DNA of 64,000 nt from Boletus sp. NGJ. Lineage: Eukaryota; Basidiomycota; Agaricomycetes; Boletales; Boletaceae. A model generated the notes under the pieces. That model was not told where the DNA came from and searched no databases. It saw nothing but the letters and a program-made list of their open reading frames with translations. This document shows positions 11,590 through 22,500 of the stretch, in pieces. Numbering within the stretch: position 1 is the stretch's first letter; each line of letters opens with the position of its first letter. The stretch spans positions 434,001 to 498,000 of the forward strand of contig JAGTXK010000103.1 of the NCBI GenBank assembly GCA_019096195.1, in the 5' to 3' direction. Made by a program: the position numbers and the translations under genes.

Positions 11590-12032
11590 TGACCCGAAAG
11601 TGAGCGTCGGTGTCCGTAGTTCTAGTCCGGGGTTGCGTCCATCAAGACCGTGACGGAGCGACAGTTTCAAAGCCTCGTATGTGAACTCTTTCTCGGGTAT
11701 TGAAGGAGATTGATGGCTCGCGTCTGGTGTAACGTTGATTGGACACCATACTACCTCTCTGAACCACACGTCAATAACAAAAGAATCCAACGTGATCGTG
11801 TGGAAGTACGGAGGAAGTGTGCTAGAAACTCGAAACGCGACGACACAGGACCGGAAGGCCATGTCTGCTGTTTCTTTGGCGTCTTCAGCGTCGCCATCTC
11901 TGTAATTCCCGGCGAAACGCAGCATCCAGCCGTCGGACGGCTGCTCAAGGAGGTCATAACCTGCTCCAAGTCGGGGATGTTGGTTGTTGAACGGTTTAAT
12001 GTCCTACGTGATGTCCTTCTTGCGCCGGAGGG
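11590..12032 (-). CDS. Probable coding exon, unrecognised
   Basis: An open minus-strand stretch begins after a 3' splice-like TCACGTAG and reads FNNQHPRLGAGYDLLEQ, then FAGNYRDGDAEDAKETADM and a mixed alpha/beta-looking sequence ending near TPTLTFG, where a GT donor could follow. Codon third positions look like those of host genes. I cannot connect it securely to upstream exons (12,050-12,360) or downstream, and the family is unknown. On the plus strand, 11,310-11,548 is also open and protein-like (PIEYAFGWRFDHFRMDMD), so which strand is used is not settled. Confidence 0.35.
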
Positions 12033-12420
12033 GTTATTGTCGTCGGAGGTCGTTTGTAGATTCGGAGGTGTTACAATGTTTCCTCAGGCTGGATCACATG
12101 AATGCCAGCATGGCCTGTACTATCGGGTGATGGGCCACGGATGCTGGCGCGTACCCTGTTATAGACATGCATGTGGTATGAACGAACATTGTCAATGTTC
12201 GTCCCGCTGGTGGAACTTCCGTAATGGTATGGAACTTGTATTTCGTGTGGACGCGTCGTACGAGCACTTTGCATAAGCGGTACAATGAGAGCGTTTCATA
12301 ATTATGGGCGTCCGAGATATGTAACACGGAAATGAACATTTGCCCAAATCGGGAGTACAAGCAGGCGTTGCGCAGAAACCGTGTTTGTCCAGGTTCGATC
12401 CTGGCAAAGAGTATGTACTA

Positions 12421-12544
12421 CAGTTGACTATCTCATAATGCATTATGAGATTACTACCGAAACCTAATGGCTGGTGACAAAAATGTAGCAAATTTACTCA
12501 ATGCATTATGAGACTTTTTATGCATTATGAGATAGTCTCAACTG
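12421..12544. mobile_element. MITE of Tc1/pogo type (MITE-1)
   Basis: The 124-bp unit starts CAGTTGACTATCTCATAATG and ends with the inverted form (GATAGTCTCAACTG), directly flanked by TA on both sides. Inside each arm the palindromic CATAATGCATTATG block recurs. CAG termini plus a TA duplication are the signature of Tc1/mariner-pogo elements. It has no coding capacity. It sits 40 bp beyond the stop codon of the gene at 12,584, so it may lie in that gene's 3' UTR. Confidence 0.85.
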
Positions 12545-12583
12545 TATAGTGTACACAAGGACAAGAAACAGTATCAAATACTG

Positions 12584-14690
12584 TCAGTCGGCATCCATGA
12601 CAGGATCCGACGTCGGCGGCTCAGCCTGTGGAACGGACGACGTCGGATTTGGCCCGGGACCTGGTACAGAAGGGTTGCTCCTGCTCATTCGGGTCCCTTT
12701 TCCCTTCGCAGCTGCGAGCTTCAGTCTCTGCTTCTCGCAAAAATCCCTAAACGCCTCGAGTGCGTCACAAACGTGTGATTTACTCGGACGGTCACCTATC
12801 CTGGACTGGGCCGTCAGCCAGGGTCATACGGAGAAAGGAGCGGGCCAGACGTGCCGTGCCGACATCTCTTCCACAACATCGCTTCCACTCAAAAAAGGCA
12901 TGTCGCCAATGATTCCAGCATACATCTTCAACAGCATAGCCGATCCTCCTTTGATGGCGACCGCCGTATCCACCCATCCCTGCAACCGGGCCTTGATGTT
13001 TGGTCTGAACTCTTCTCTCAAGTCCTCCTGCTCTGGGTCGTCCCCGTCAAGTTCAATGTAACCCAACATGTCACCCTCATCAGTGCCATCGGCCCCTGGG
13101 GGAAGTGGTATACCAATCATGAGTGCGGCGAGTGCCATGGGGTGTGGGGTATTAACTTGCGGTGTCAGGACGCCTTTGACCCATCGTTCCACGCGGGTGT
13201 GACGATGGAGAGAATCTCGGCGTAGGGCTAGAATTTGCTTCAGTTCAGACTTATTTACCTCGGAACCGATGTTGCAGAAACTGGAGCGAATAGCGGCGCG
13301 GAACACATTGGAGACATCTAAGAGCTCTTCTTCAACGATTGAAATGGCGTGTGTGCGATAGAAAAAGTTGCTGGACATGATAAGTACTGCGAATTGCAAC
13401 GATGCAGCATCTTGTGGGCGTAAGAGATGTTTGTATGCCCTGAGAAGCTTGTTGACGCTTTCTGTTCTGTTATTCAGGGACATGATACGTAGCGCGGCTG
13501 AAAGATTGTCGGAGGAGTGGCCAGCTACTGACATAATAAGTGGGTGGAGCTCTTCCTCCAAGTCGTCTTCATCCTCAGCGATGGAGACCATACTAGAATA
13601 TAGTGGTCCTGAGGGTGCGACTTTGAAAATATCGAGGAGGGCGGTGTGAACGAGGTCTCGTAGTCGTGACTGTTGGTCAGTAATGCGCCATGACCAATGA
13701 GGGGCGTAAAAGAGTCGCGGGTAAAGTTCCTCGTCGCAAATGGATGAACAATCATCGGACGTGTAATTCCGGTCGTCCTCGTCATCGATAACGTTGAGCG
13801 GCTTGGCAGTTTGCTCTGGCTCGTGGACATGGTCGTCCTCGTCTTCGTGCTCTTCTTCAAAAAATGCTAATGGAGAGGTGAGGGCGATGGGGGAGAGATG
13901 GGATTCGATGACCTACATTTGCTACCACCGCGTAAGAGTTGCTCGAGGGCACGCCAACCGAGAACAACACGGATGTCGTCTATCATGTTAGGGACAATGT
14001 TTCTCTGATGTTTGGACCCTGTTGCGAGGACGGTCATGAAAAGGTCGCGCCATATCCACAGCATGACGTTTTCAAGATTCTGGGCACCATTGAGCACAAA
14101 GGACTTGACGACTTTGCCATTCGAGCTTGTGATCCTGATGGGGATGAACATGCTGGTAAAGGAACACCCACAACTATAGAGAGGTGAGAGAGTAGGAACG
14201 GGTGATCACGCAGAGACTTGCCCTCCGGTTCCGGTTCCGATCTGATCGAGAACGTCGCGGGCAAAGAGGAGACAAGTATGGGCGAGTGTGAAGTTTGTGC
14301 GGAATTCGTACGCGACCTTCCAGATGTCGTTGAGCCATTGGACCAAGCTGTCGACAGCCTCGGAAAGAAGCTGTTCCCTGCGGGAGCGTTCCTTGATGAG
14401 GGATCGTCTGGAGTCACGAGACAGCTCGAGCATGAGGGTAGCGATCTCGGCCTTTTTGGCCTTGAGGTTCAGAGAGGGCATGCGGGCATATCGACGCTGT
14501 AGCTCTGTGGCAGTGGCGGTAGTACTCTTTTGTGCGTCCTTGGAGACGGTGTCCAGGAGGGGCACGAGGTGCTTCCGGACGAGGAGATGCTGGGCGTCGG
14601 GTGGGAGGGCATCGTAAACCTGGAGGAACCTGGTTCTCGACAACTTGGACAATGGAACGGGGACATCGTATGTGAATACCCTACCTTTTG
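12584..14690 (-). CDS. Unrecognised multi-exon protein
   Basis: I do not recognise this family. Coding runs from about 14,690 down: a helical N-terminal part (LQVYDALPPDAQHLLVRKH, then basic/acidic helices), a second exon with IPIRITSSNGKVVKSFVLNG and WRALEQLLRG (14,160-13,910), an acidic linker, then a long exon (about 13,810-12,830) rich in helices (SSDNLSAALRIMS, NKLLRAYKHLLRPQD). The last coding stretch ends LEAFRDFCEKQRLKLAAA, MSRSNPSVPGPG, and a stop at 12,584. The junction between the long exon and the last stretch, and the first exon (perhaps ATG near 14,717), could not be fixed. It is divergent from the gene at 15,182 and shares a ~450-bp upstream region with it. Likely an intracellular host protein; no membrane segment seen. 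Confidence 0.65.
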
Positions 14691-15181
14691 CTCGCTGTGC
14701 TGGACGGCATCGTTACTGGGGAGGAGGTTTTGGCAGCGCTCGCCGCGTCGCGCGTGTACAGTATTAGCGAGTCACGGGTTGCCTTATCCAGGCGTTTCCT
14801 ATTTGTGACGCGCGTGACATTGGTATTGTACTTACGTCCATTCCTAAGAAAACGGGTGGAAATGGAGTTTTTGTCCGTCTTTTCTACGTGGCTTTTATGT
14901 GTTTTTTTTTACGAATTCTGCGACCGTGTTCTGCAGTAATGCCGAGGAAGAGAGAAAAGGACCGGCCCGGGGATTTCGGTGACTCGGACTGCCTCGAGGC
15001 AGCTTCCATTCGTGGCTGCCGACCCCTTGTGTAGCTGGAGGCAACGTTGTCGCCGAACCACGTTGGAAACGCGCGTACGTCTCGCTCGTCTTGTTATCAG
15101 CGCACCGATCTCGCCTTTCTTTTGTTCCCTCTTCTCTCTCCCCGACGACTAACCGATCCCTCAGGCGCATCATAAAAACCC

Positions 15182-18100
15182 ATGTCAAGTCACTCCCCGC
15201 ACAGATCCAGAAAACCTCAGATGTATCCTGCGCTCCAAAGTGAGTCTGCCCTGCCATTTCGTGTCTTGTGCCAACTTGGCCCCGTGTCTCTCCTTGGATC
15301 TTATTATGATTGCGATTGCCGGTGCTGTGCTGCTTGTTCCATGGTCCGCAGCGTCTACTCTTACGTTCTCATACCTCTCCTCTCCCTCTCGACCCGTTCC
15401 CCTCGCTCCCTTTGTCTTTCCGTGTTGCGCACCAACAGTCCCTGACCCACTCACCTCTTTAGGCTCGTCCCAGACCTCGCCACCCCGTGAGATGTCCCCG
15501 TCTCCGCGTGACAGACAGCGAACGGTAAAAGCACAGTCTATGCCGATCGTCCCATCAGTGATGCAAGTTTTCAACGCGGCCAACGTGCAGCCCAATCAGC
15601 GCCAAGCACAGCAGACTCCCCCCTCGGCCAGCATATCCCTCCAATCCAGGCGCTCGACGACACCTCCCATGGCCCAGTCATCAAGCAACGTGTCCAAGCT
15701 TCCCTCGCCACCCAATCCTCTCCCTCTCCCCAGAGAAGACGTACAAGACCATTACACTCCGCCCGCTCCACAAATCCACTCCGTCAGCCAGCCGAACATA
15801 CATCAACCCCCTCCTCAGCAGCCTCCTCCCCCACACTCCCACAGCCAACCCAACATCCATCCACACGTTCCCATGAATCCCACAATGGGATATCCTCGTC
15901 CCATCAACAGGATTGCTCCGCCATTCCTCGCATCCTTCCACGCGATGGAAGAAAACTGGCAGATGACCGATGAACTGATGGCAGAGATCGAGCGCGCTGA
16001 CTATGCGCAGACCCTGAGTCAGCAACCTGCTGCTCCAGGGACGTCCGGCGTTGCGTACGCCGGCGGCGCCCAGAGCGGCGCAGTCTACGTTCGCGAAGCA
16101 CCTTCCCCCCACAAGGATTCTGTCCTTGATCGCGTTCGAGTCGGCGAACACCCAATCATCAGAGATGGAGACAGCCCTCAGGGGATGGGTGGACCCCCTC
16201 CGAGGAGACCAGCTCGTGTCAACGACCGCGACCGCGAACCCCAGCCGAGCGACAGCATTCAAGCGCGCACTCGTCCTCTCCCCGCCAGCCCCGGAAACTC
16301 GCCTTCCTACTCTCCTCAGGGGCACCCCCAGGCACGCGGTCCCTCCCCGGATCGGGTCTCGCCACCTTATCACACGCCCCAAGGTTCTTCCGGTGAAAGT
16401 GGGACCGCGGGAGAGTATGTCTCCCTAAAGCGCGACTCGTATCAGTCCTCTACCGGTTCGCACGTCCGGATCCCGACTCCACCGACCGCTCGGAAATCTT
16501 CCAGCGCGAGCAACACTGAGAATACCCGTGCCACGCCACCTGCTGTCACCAAGCTCGCTAGCCAGACCCCACCCCTTCAGGCAATGAAAACTCGCACGCC
16601 TGACAAGTCTCTTCCTGTGCAGGAGGAGCCCGAAGACGAAATCGCTTCGCTGAAGGATAGTGCCGGACATCTTCAGTACGATCATGGTGGGAATCCGTCG
16701 CGCGATGACGACGATGACACATTGATTGAGACCGAGACTGGATATATGCGTCCTGGGAACGACAATGATCGCGATGGCGATTCAGGAAGTTACACCCCTC
16801 GCTCGCCGAGCGTGACCCTCCCTGAGTCATACTCCGCGCGCCACTATGTCCCTCCTTCTCACCCCAACAATCGTCTCTCGAGTCTCACCAAACATCATCG
16901 GAACGGTTCTACCGACCAGCTGGGCCTGCGTAGTTTTGACGCCGTCGTCAATCCGAAGCATCAAACCAGACCATCCGAAGAGACTCGTGAGTCACCCACG
17001 CTGTTCGTGCAGGTGAACGCTGAGCAGACCCATGGGACCCCAGAAGAAACATTGAGACACCAGCAAAGTCGTTCTTTCCATGACAATCGGGACGATCGAA
17101 GCAGTCGCGGTGCGGAGCAATTCCCGAATCTTGGTCTGAATCAACAAAATATTAGACCACATCCGCTTCAGACTCAAGTTCTCCGAGAAGACCATTATTA
17201 TGACGATCCTGCATCGGCATACCTCCAATCGTACTTCCACTCCGCTCGCCCCAATGCCCCAATACCTCCCACACCACACAGCCAAACTGCCGCACCATCT
17301 CCATCCCCGTTCGTTTCTAGCATCCAACCTAGTCCTGCTCCTCCCGTCGGCTCACCCTATCCGTATCCCTTCACCCACGTCCGTCGCAACCCATACCCTG
17401 TACATGCCGTTCCCACTGCACCATCTACCAGCTACGATCCGAATCATCCATCGGTCATCGAAGAGCAGCTTGCCCTTCAGATGCAAATGTACGCTCTCAA
17501 CAACAATGCAGTCGTGAGCGATTCCACTTTTTCTCCCTCCTCGACGCCATTCCCAGGTGCGGGATACAATCCATGGGCGTTCCTCCAAGCCTCGAGAGCA
17601 TTCGGGGGTCGTCGATTCGATTCGATGAGTTTACAGTCATCCCCGAGTCATCAACCTGTCAGTCTCCCTTTCCCGGCCAGTCGTGGACGGGGGTTGAAGC
17701 GGAGAGAAAAGTCGACCAATCTACGGACGCCTGCGTCGGGGGCGAAACAAAAAGTGGTGAAGCCACCGCCGCGTGTGGAGAGTACGCAACCGAGGGACAC
17801 GAGTCCGGAGCCATATTCCTCGGGTGAGGAGACGGCGGGGGAGGGATATGAAGTGCATGAGGAACCAGCGTGGGTGAACGGAAATGGATATGATGATGGG
17901 GATGATGGGGAGTGGATCGACGAAGAGGGTGACAAGGACGAACTGTTGGACCTCGAATACCATCCGTCGTTCATCTCAAACATGGAAAAAAGGCGACGGA
18001 AGTGGGACGCAAGATGGGAGGTGCTGCAGCAAGCGGTAAGCTGCCCTTCCGTTTTCCATCTTTTCCTACCGGTCGCTGAACGGGTCGTGTGTCTAGTTTC

Positions 18101-18600
18101 AAGCATTGGACTGTGAGACGGATACGACGATGGTTCTCCTCGCGGCGCCATCGCATTCTACGGAACTGCATGCGTTGACGTCGCGCTCGGTGCGACGCGA
18201 CCAATTGAATAAGTCACCCGCCATGACCCAGATCCGTACTAGTTTCAAAGGCATTGCGTCTCGTCGGAACAACACCCGCTCACGCACGGCTACCGCCTCT
18301 ATCCTAGAGCGTCTGCTGAACTCGACGAGCGCATCGGGCGACGGGTCAGACACGTCGTCAGAGGCTCGGGAAGGCGACCTGAAACGGGCGCTAGAGACAA
18401 CCTTGGGCAGTTTGGAGACGTTGCGGGTGATCTACGAGCACCGAGTGTCGAGATGGGAGGAGGAGATGTCGCGGATTTCGGACGAGCGAGAGCGGGTGGA
18501 GTTGTTGTTGAGGCAGACGATCGGGGTGAGTTTACATCCGAACGGAGCACAACCTGAGTGTTAGAGACAGGCCTATACGGTCGGTGGGATCTTGCGATGA
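15182..18600 (+). CDS. Large proline/serine-rich protein with conserved-looking C-terminal helices
   Basis: Four exons join in frame: 15,182-15,239, 15,463-18,035, 18,097-18,525 and 18,565-18,600, giving about 1030 residues. The start ATG at 15,182 (MSSHSPHRSRKPQM) is chosen because its short exon splices in frame to the long exon through a 223-bp intron. The long exon is low complexity: PPP/QPN runs, SPS and RTP motifs typical of disordered regulatory proteins. The only folded-looking part is at the end: HPSFISNMEKRRRKWDARW, FQALDCETDTTMVLLAAP, and a terminal coiled coil (ALETTLGSLETLRVIYEHR). No catalytic motif is seen. A regulatory or scaffold role is a guess only. Pyrimidine-rich sequence follows the stop. 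Confidence 0.75.
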
Positions 18601-19581
18601 GCTGGGTGGAGGCTCCGGAAAGATAGAGACGATGGGGTTAGAGCGCGTCGTTGCTGACTGTATAGCTAAGTTATCCGATCGTGCCGTCGACTTTTTTTTT
18701 CCGCTTCTGCGAGCCGGTCCTTGTTGGCAAACACCCTTTTTTTTCTCTTTTCATTATTCCTTGTCGTTCTCTCTCTTTTTACTTCTGCTTTGGTGCGACA
18801 TGCTACTGTCATTGTTTCCCCCCCTTTTTTTCCCGTGTTATGCCCTATACGCTCTTTTGTTATGCCCACACATGCTATCAAAATACATGCTTTTTTCCGT
18901 CACCGTAACCTCGTAATTTTTTTTTGGTGATGCTACTTTGCGGATGCTGTTAGATTGCAATCTTGCGAGCCAGATAGTAGACGGACTTGTCTCACATAAC
19001 CTCTGACCCCGAGTGTTTTCAAGAGTCCCCTGACCGTACCGAGGACACTGGGTGCCAGTGGTTCTGTCAGCTCGATCGCGATCGACCGGTTCCCGTACGA
19101 AACATGATGCATGATAGAGCGTGCTACGTCAGTAAGTGCATTCCTAAACGAATCAGATAACTGCAACGATTGGCGCCGGAAATCGACTTCTCGTAGTAGA
19201 CACACATGTACAAGTTATTGTAAAAAAAAGTATTGAACGGTATATAGTACACGAGTGCAATCCTCCACATCAAGGCATCTTTGTCCTTCGAACCGGTCAT
19301 GCGTGCAAGCTCGTGAGGATATCATGCCCTAACTGTCGAGTTCGGTTTGTCACTCGAGTGCTGAAGGGAGTGAACAGACTTTGAAATTACACATTGCACA
19401 TGACCCAGCCGGCGGACAGAGGAGGATATGGGCAGTTGGTGACGGAGGACAAGGAAGATGACACTGAGGAGACGGAGTGATAGACAGAAGAGAGGCTGGA
19501 CTGAGTGAAGGCGACGTAGAATCAGATTGAGACACTTACAGGATTTCGCAAGGGAGGGTGAGAAAGCACAAATGATGATCG
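18601..19581. other. Intergenic between two convergent genes
   Basis: T-rich 3' flank of the 15.2-kb gene, then unassigned sequence. A 90-residue minus ORF at 18,933-19,205 (LTDVARSIMHHVSYGNRS) reads like protein but has no splice partner or family that I recognise; I leave it unannotated. Confidence 0.4.
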
Positions 19582-22500
19582 TTATGAGGAAACGGAGGAG
19601 CGACGTTGCAGGTACTCCGCAACATTGTGGCATCCTTGGTCTTTCGCAAGGTCGATAGGTGTACGTCCTTTGGCGTCGCGTGCATGCATGTTACAGCCAG
19701 CTCTGACGAGAACGTCCACAACATCCACAGACACTTGACCGTCCCAGTGCGCCCTCCGTGTCAAGGCAATGTGCAGGACTGTATCGCCATTTGCAGAAAT
19801 GGCAGATCCATCGGCCCCATGTTCAACAAGTAAAGATACCATCCTTAGGAGCTCTCTGGACCGTCTATATGTGCGCTGGAACACAGCGAGTAAAATGTCG
19901 GGAGGGAACGGTGCATTGTGTGAAAGCAGGTATTCCACGACAGAGGACCGACTACGAGTGACGGCGAGTTCGATAGGTAGTTGGCCTCTATCATTTCGAA
20001 CGGAAGCGCTGCAGCCAGCCTCCATGAATATTTTTGTTGCTTCCAGACAATGATCCGCCGACTCCAGCCGCATAACACAGTGCAGTAGGGTATCCTGTTT
20101 TGAGTCTCGTGCGTGAACGTCGGCTCCTTTGCGAACAAGCGAAGAGATTGTCGATTTCCACTTGTAATGGTCTTTCTGGTAAAGATTTTTCAGGGGTCGT
20201 GATTGCAGAGCAAAGAGTAGTATATCGGAAGGGAATGGCATGTCTTGTGAAAGCAGGTAGTCGATTATGGAAGTGAACCCGCGACTGACAGCGATGTGAA
20301 GAGGCATTTCTCCGTCGGCATCCAATCCACACGGGATACAACCAGTCTCGAGAAGGAATTGCGTGGTTCGCAGACACTCGCCTTCAGCATTGGCCGACTT
20401 GAGAACGGCATGTAGCAATTGCAGGTAATCTCTGTTGGATAGATCGAGTCGAAGAGACACCTTAACATCGAATGCGTGTGACACCAGATATGCCGCGACG
20501 GAAAACAACCCTCGAGAAATAGCGATGTGGATCAGTTGCTCGTCAGCGTTATTGAACATAAAAGGGTCGCAACCAGCCTCAACAAGCAGTCTTGTAATCG
20601 TGCGACATTGAGTCTCCGTGAGTATCGACATGGCGACATGTAACAGTGTAGCTCCATTTTCATCGCGCTCATGCAAATTAGCTCCATTACGAATGAGGGA
20701 AGGAATCATCTGCACTTCGTGCCGCAGCGCAGTGAACAGAATCGTAGGGGGTGATGGCATGGCTTTGGAAGTGAGGTATTCCACAACCTTGTTAAATCCT
20801 CGTCTCGTGGCGATGTCAAAAAACATTTCACTGCCAGAAATGCGAGCGAAACGGTCATCGGTAACACCAATGAAAATCTTTGCCAATTCCAGACATTGGT
20901 CTTCGTCATCTAGGAATGGGCGGACTCCGTGGAACACTATATCCTCCTCTTTGAACTGGAAGCGCAAACCACCCGTGTGGCCGAGGAGCGCACGCAATAT
21001 CGCTACTTGCGCCGCGGGATCGGTTTTCAGCAGGGATGATACGCACATTGAGGAGCTGAATGATAGCAAGTAATTGATGACTTCATGGTGCCCTTGCTTT
21101 GCTGCGATTTGGAGGGGGATTTCGCCATGTAGATTACGGGCTAACGGGTCGCAACCGATTTCAATGAGCATCTTTGCAATTTCCAAGCAAACGGATCTAT
21201 TGCGTGATCGCAGATTGATATGCAGTAAAGTGTCTCCGTCGGGATTGAGAACATTCACGCCAGCACCTTTGCCGACAAGCAAGCGGATAATCTCGAATCT
21301 CTTCGCGAGAGTGGATGGTAACGCAGTAAATAAGATCCTCGACGGAAGAGGCACATCCAGTGAAAGGAGATATTCTACCACGGAGACAAATCCTCGCGAG
21401 ACAGCGGTGTAGATCGGTGGTTTATCGTCTGCGTCGCGCTCACAAGGGCTGCAGCCAGCTTCAACGAGAAGTGTTGTGATAATGAGGCATCGATTTTCGT
21501 CAGACAACCTCATGGCTACATGGAGCGGAGTATCCCCATTGGCTACAAGGGCATCTACAACGACTACTCTCCATCTCAGCGATCAATTGTTTACATTTGT
21601 GTCGAAGACCTACCATAGGGATGTGATGCCGAGGGTATATCCGAAGGGGGTGGTGTATTAATCGAAAGCAGAGTTCTGATGACGGGGATGCATCCTTTTT
21701 CCACAGCGACGAGGAGAAGTGCCTCTGCACAACCGGCCTGGACAAGCGCCTTTGTGGCATGCATTAGCTCATCTCCGCCCTTTATCTGCTCGTAGTATTC
21801 CTCGTCCTCGACGAATGCTTCCAGAAGTCGTTCGTTGTCCCAGGGAGCGAGTGCCCATTCGACGAATTCAGCCGTTTGTAGCAATCTGTGGATAATAAAC
21901 AGTGGGAATTGATGAGGCTGCATTCTAAGCACGCGGGTCAGTAACCGATCCGGGATGGTACTTCCTTGCGCTAAGAGTAGATCAAGCATCTCTGCATGCC
22001 AATGGTCCACAGCGACCTCTATTGGCATCTTGTACTCGTCGGAGTAATCTGCCATCGAGGTGTTCGAGTCCGAGGCATCTGTATCGGATTCATCTACATC
22101 GATATCTGAGTCATCCGCAGCCAATTTGTCGACAACCAAGCCCCGGTCGTGTATATTGGCACCTCGCAAGATCAATGCCCTAGCACGATCAGTCTTGCCG
22201 AAGTGCGCAGCATATATGAGCGGGTTGGTCCCTTCCCTTGGTGTGAAGGTAGGACGATCGAGGAATGTATGAAACAGAGTGTTGGACGCAAAAGCAACGA
22301 GGGTATACATCACGAAATCGTGCTCCGAACTTGGCCACGGAATCCCAGAGCAAATCGACGGAACTAATTTGCACATTCGGTCCCACTCCCAACTGTGTCG
22401 GCGAATCACCTCTTGGAGGGTTTCCATATCCGTGAAAATCCCAGCATTGCCCAACCCAAGATGAGCAAGATGACTGAAACCATTGAAGAGCACATAGTTC

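Noticed and set aside
12391-12406. CCAGG-TTCGAT-CCTGG, resembling the T arm and B box of a tRNA
   Set aside because: The loop has six instead of seven bases, no A box or matching acceptor stem lies upstream, and no cloverleaf can be drawn.
15681-16382. Long minus-strand ORF of 233 codons
   Set aside because: It is the antisense shadow of the large GC-rich exon of the gene at 15,182-18,600 and has no family likeness.
18933-19205. Minus ORF of 90 codons read as a gene
   Set aside because: Protein-like, but no start context, splice partner or family; left as unassigned.
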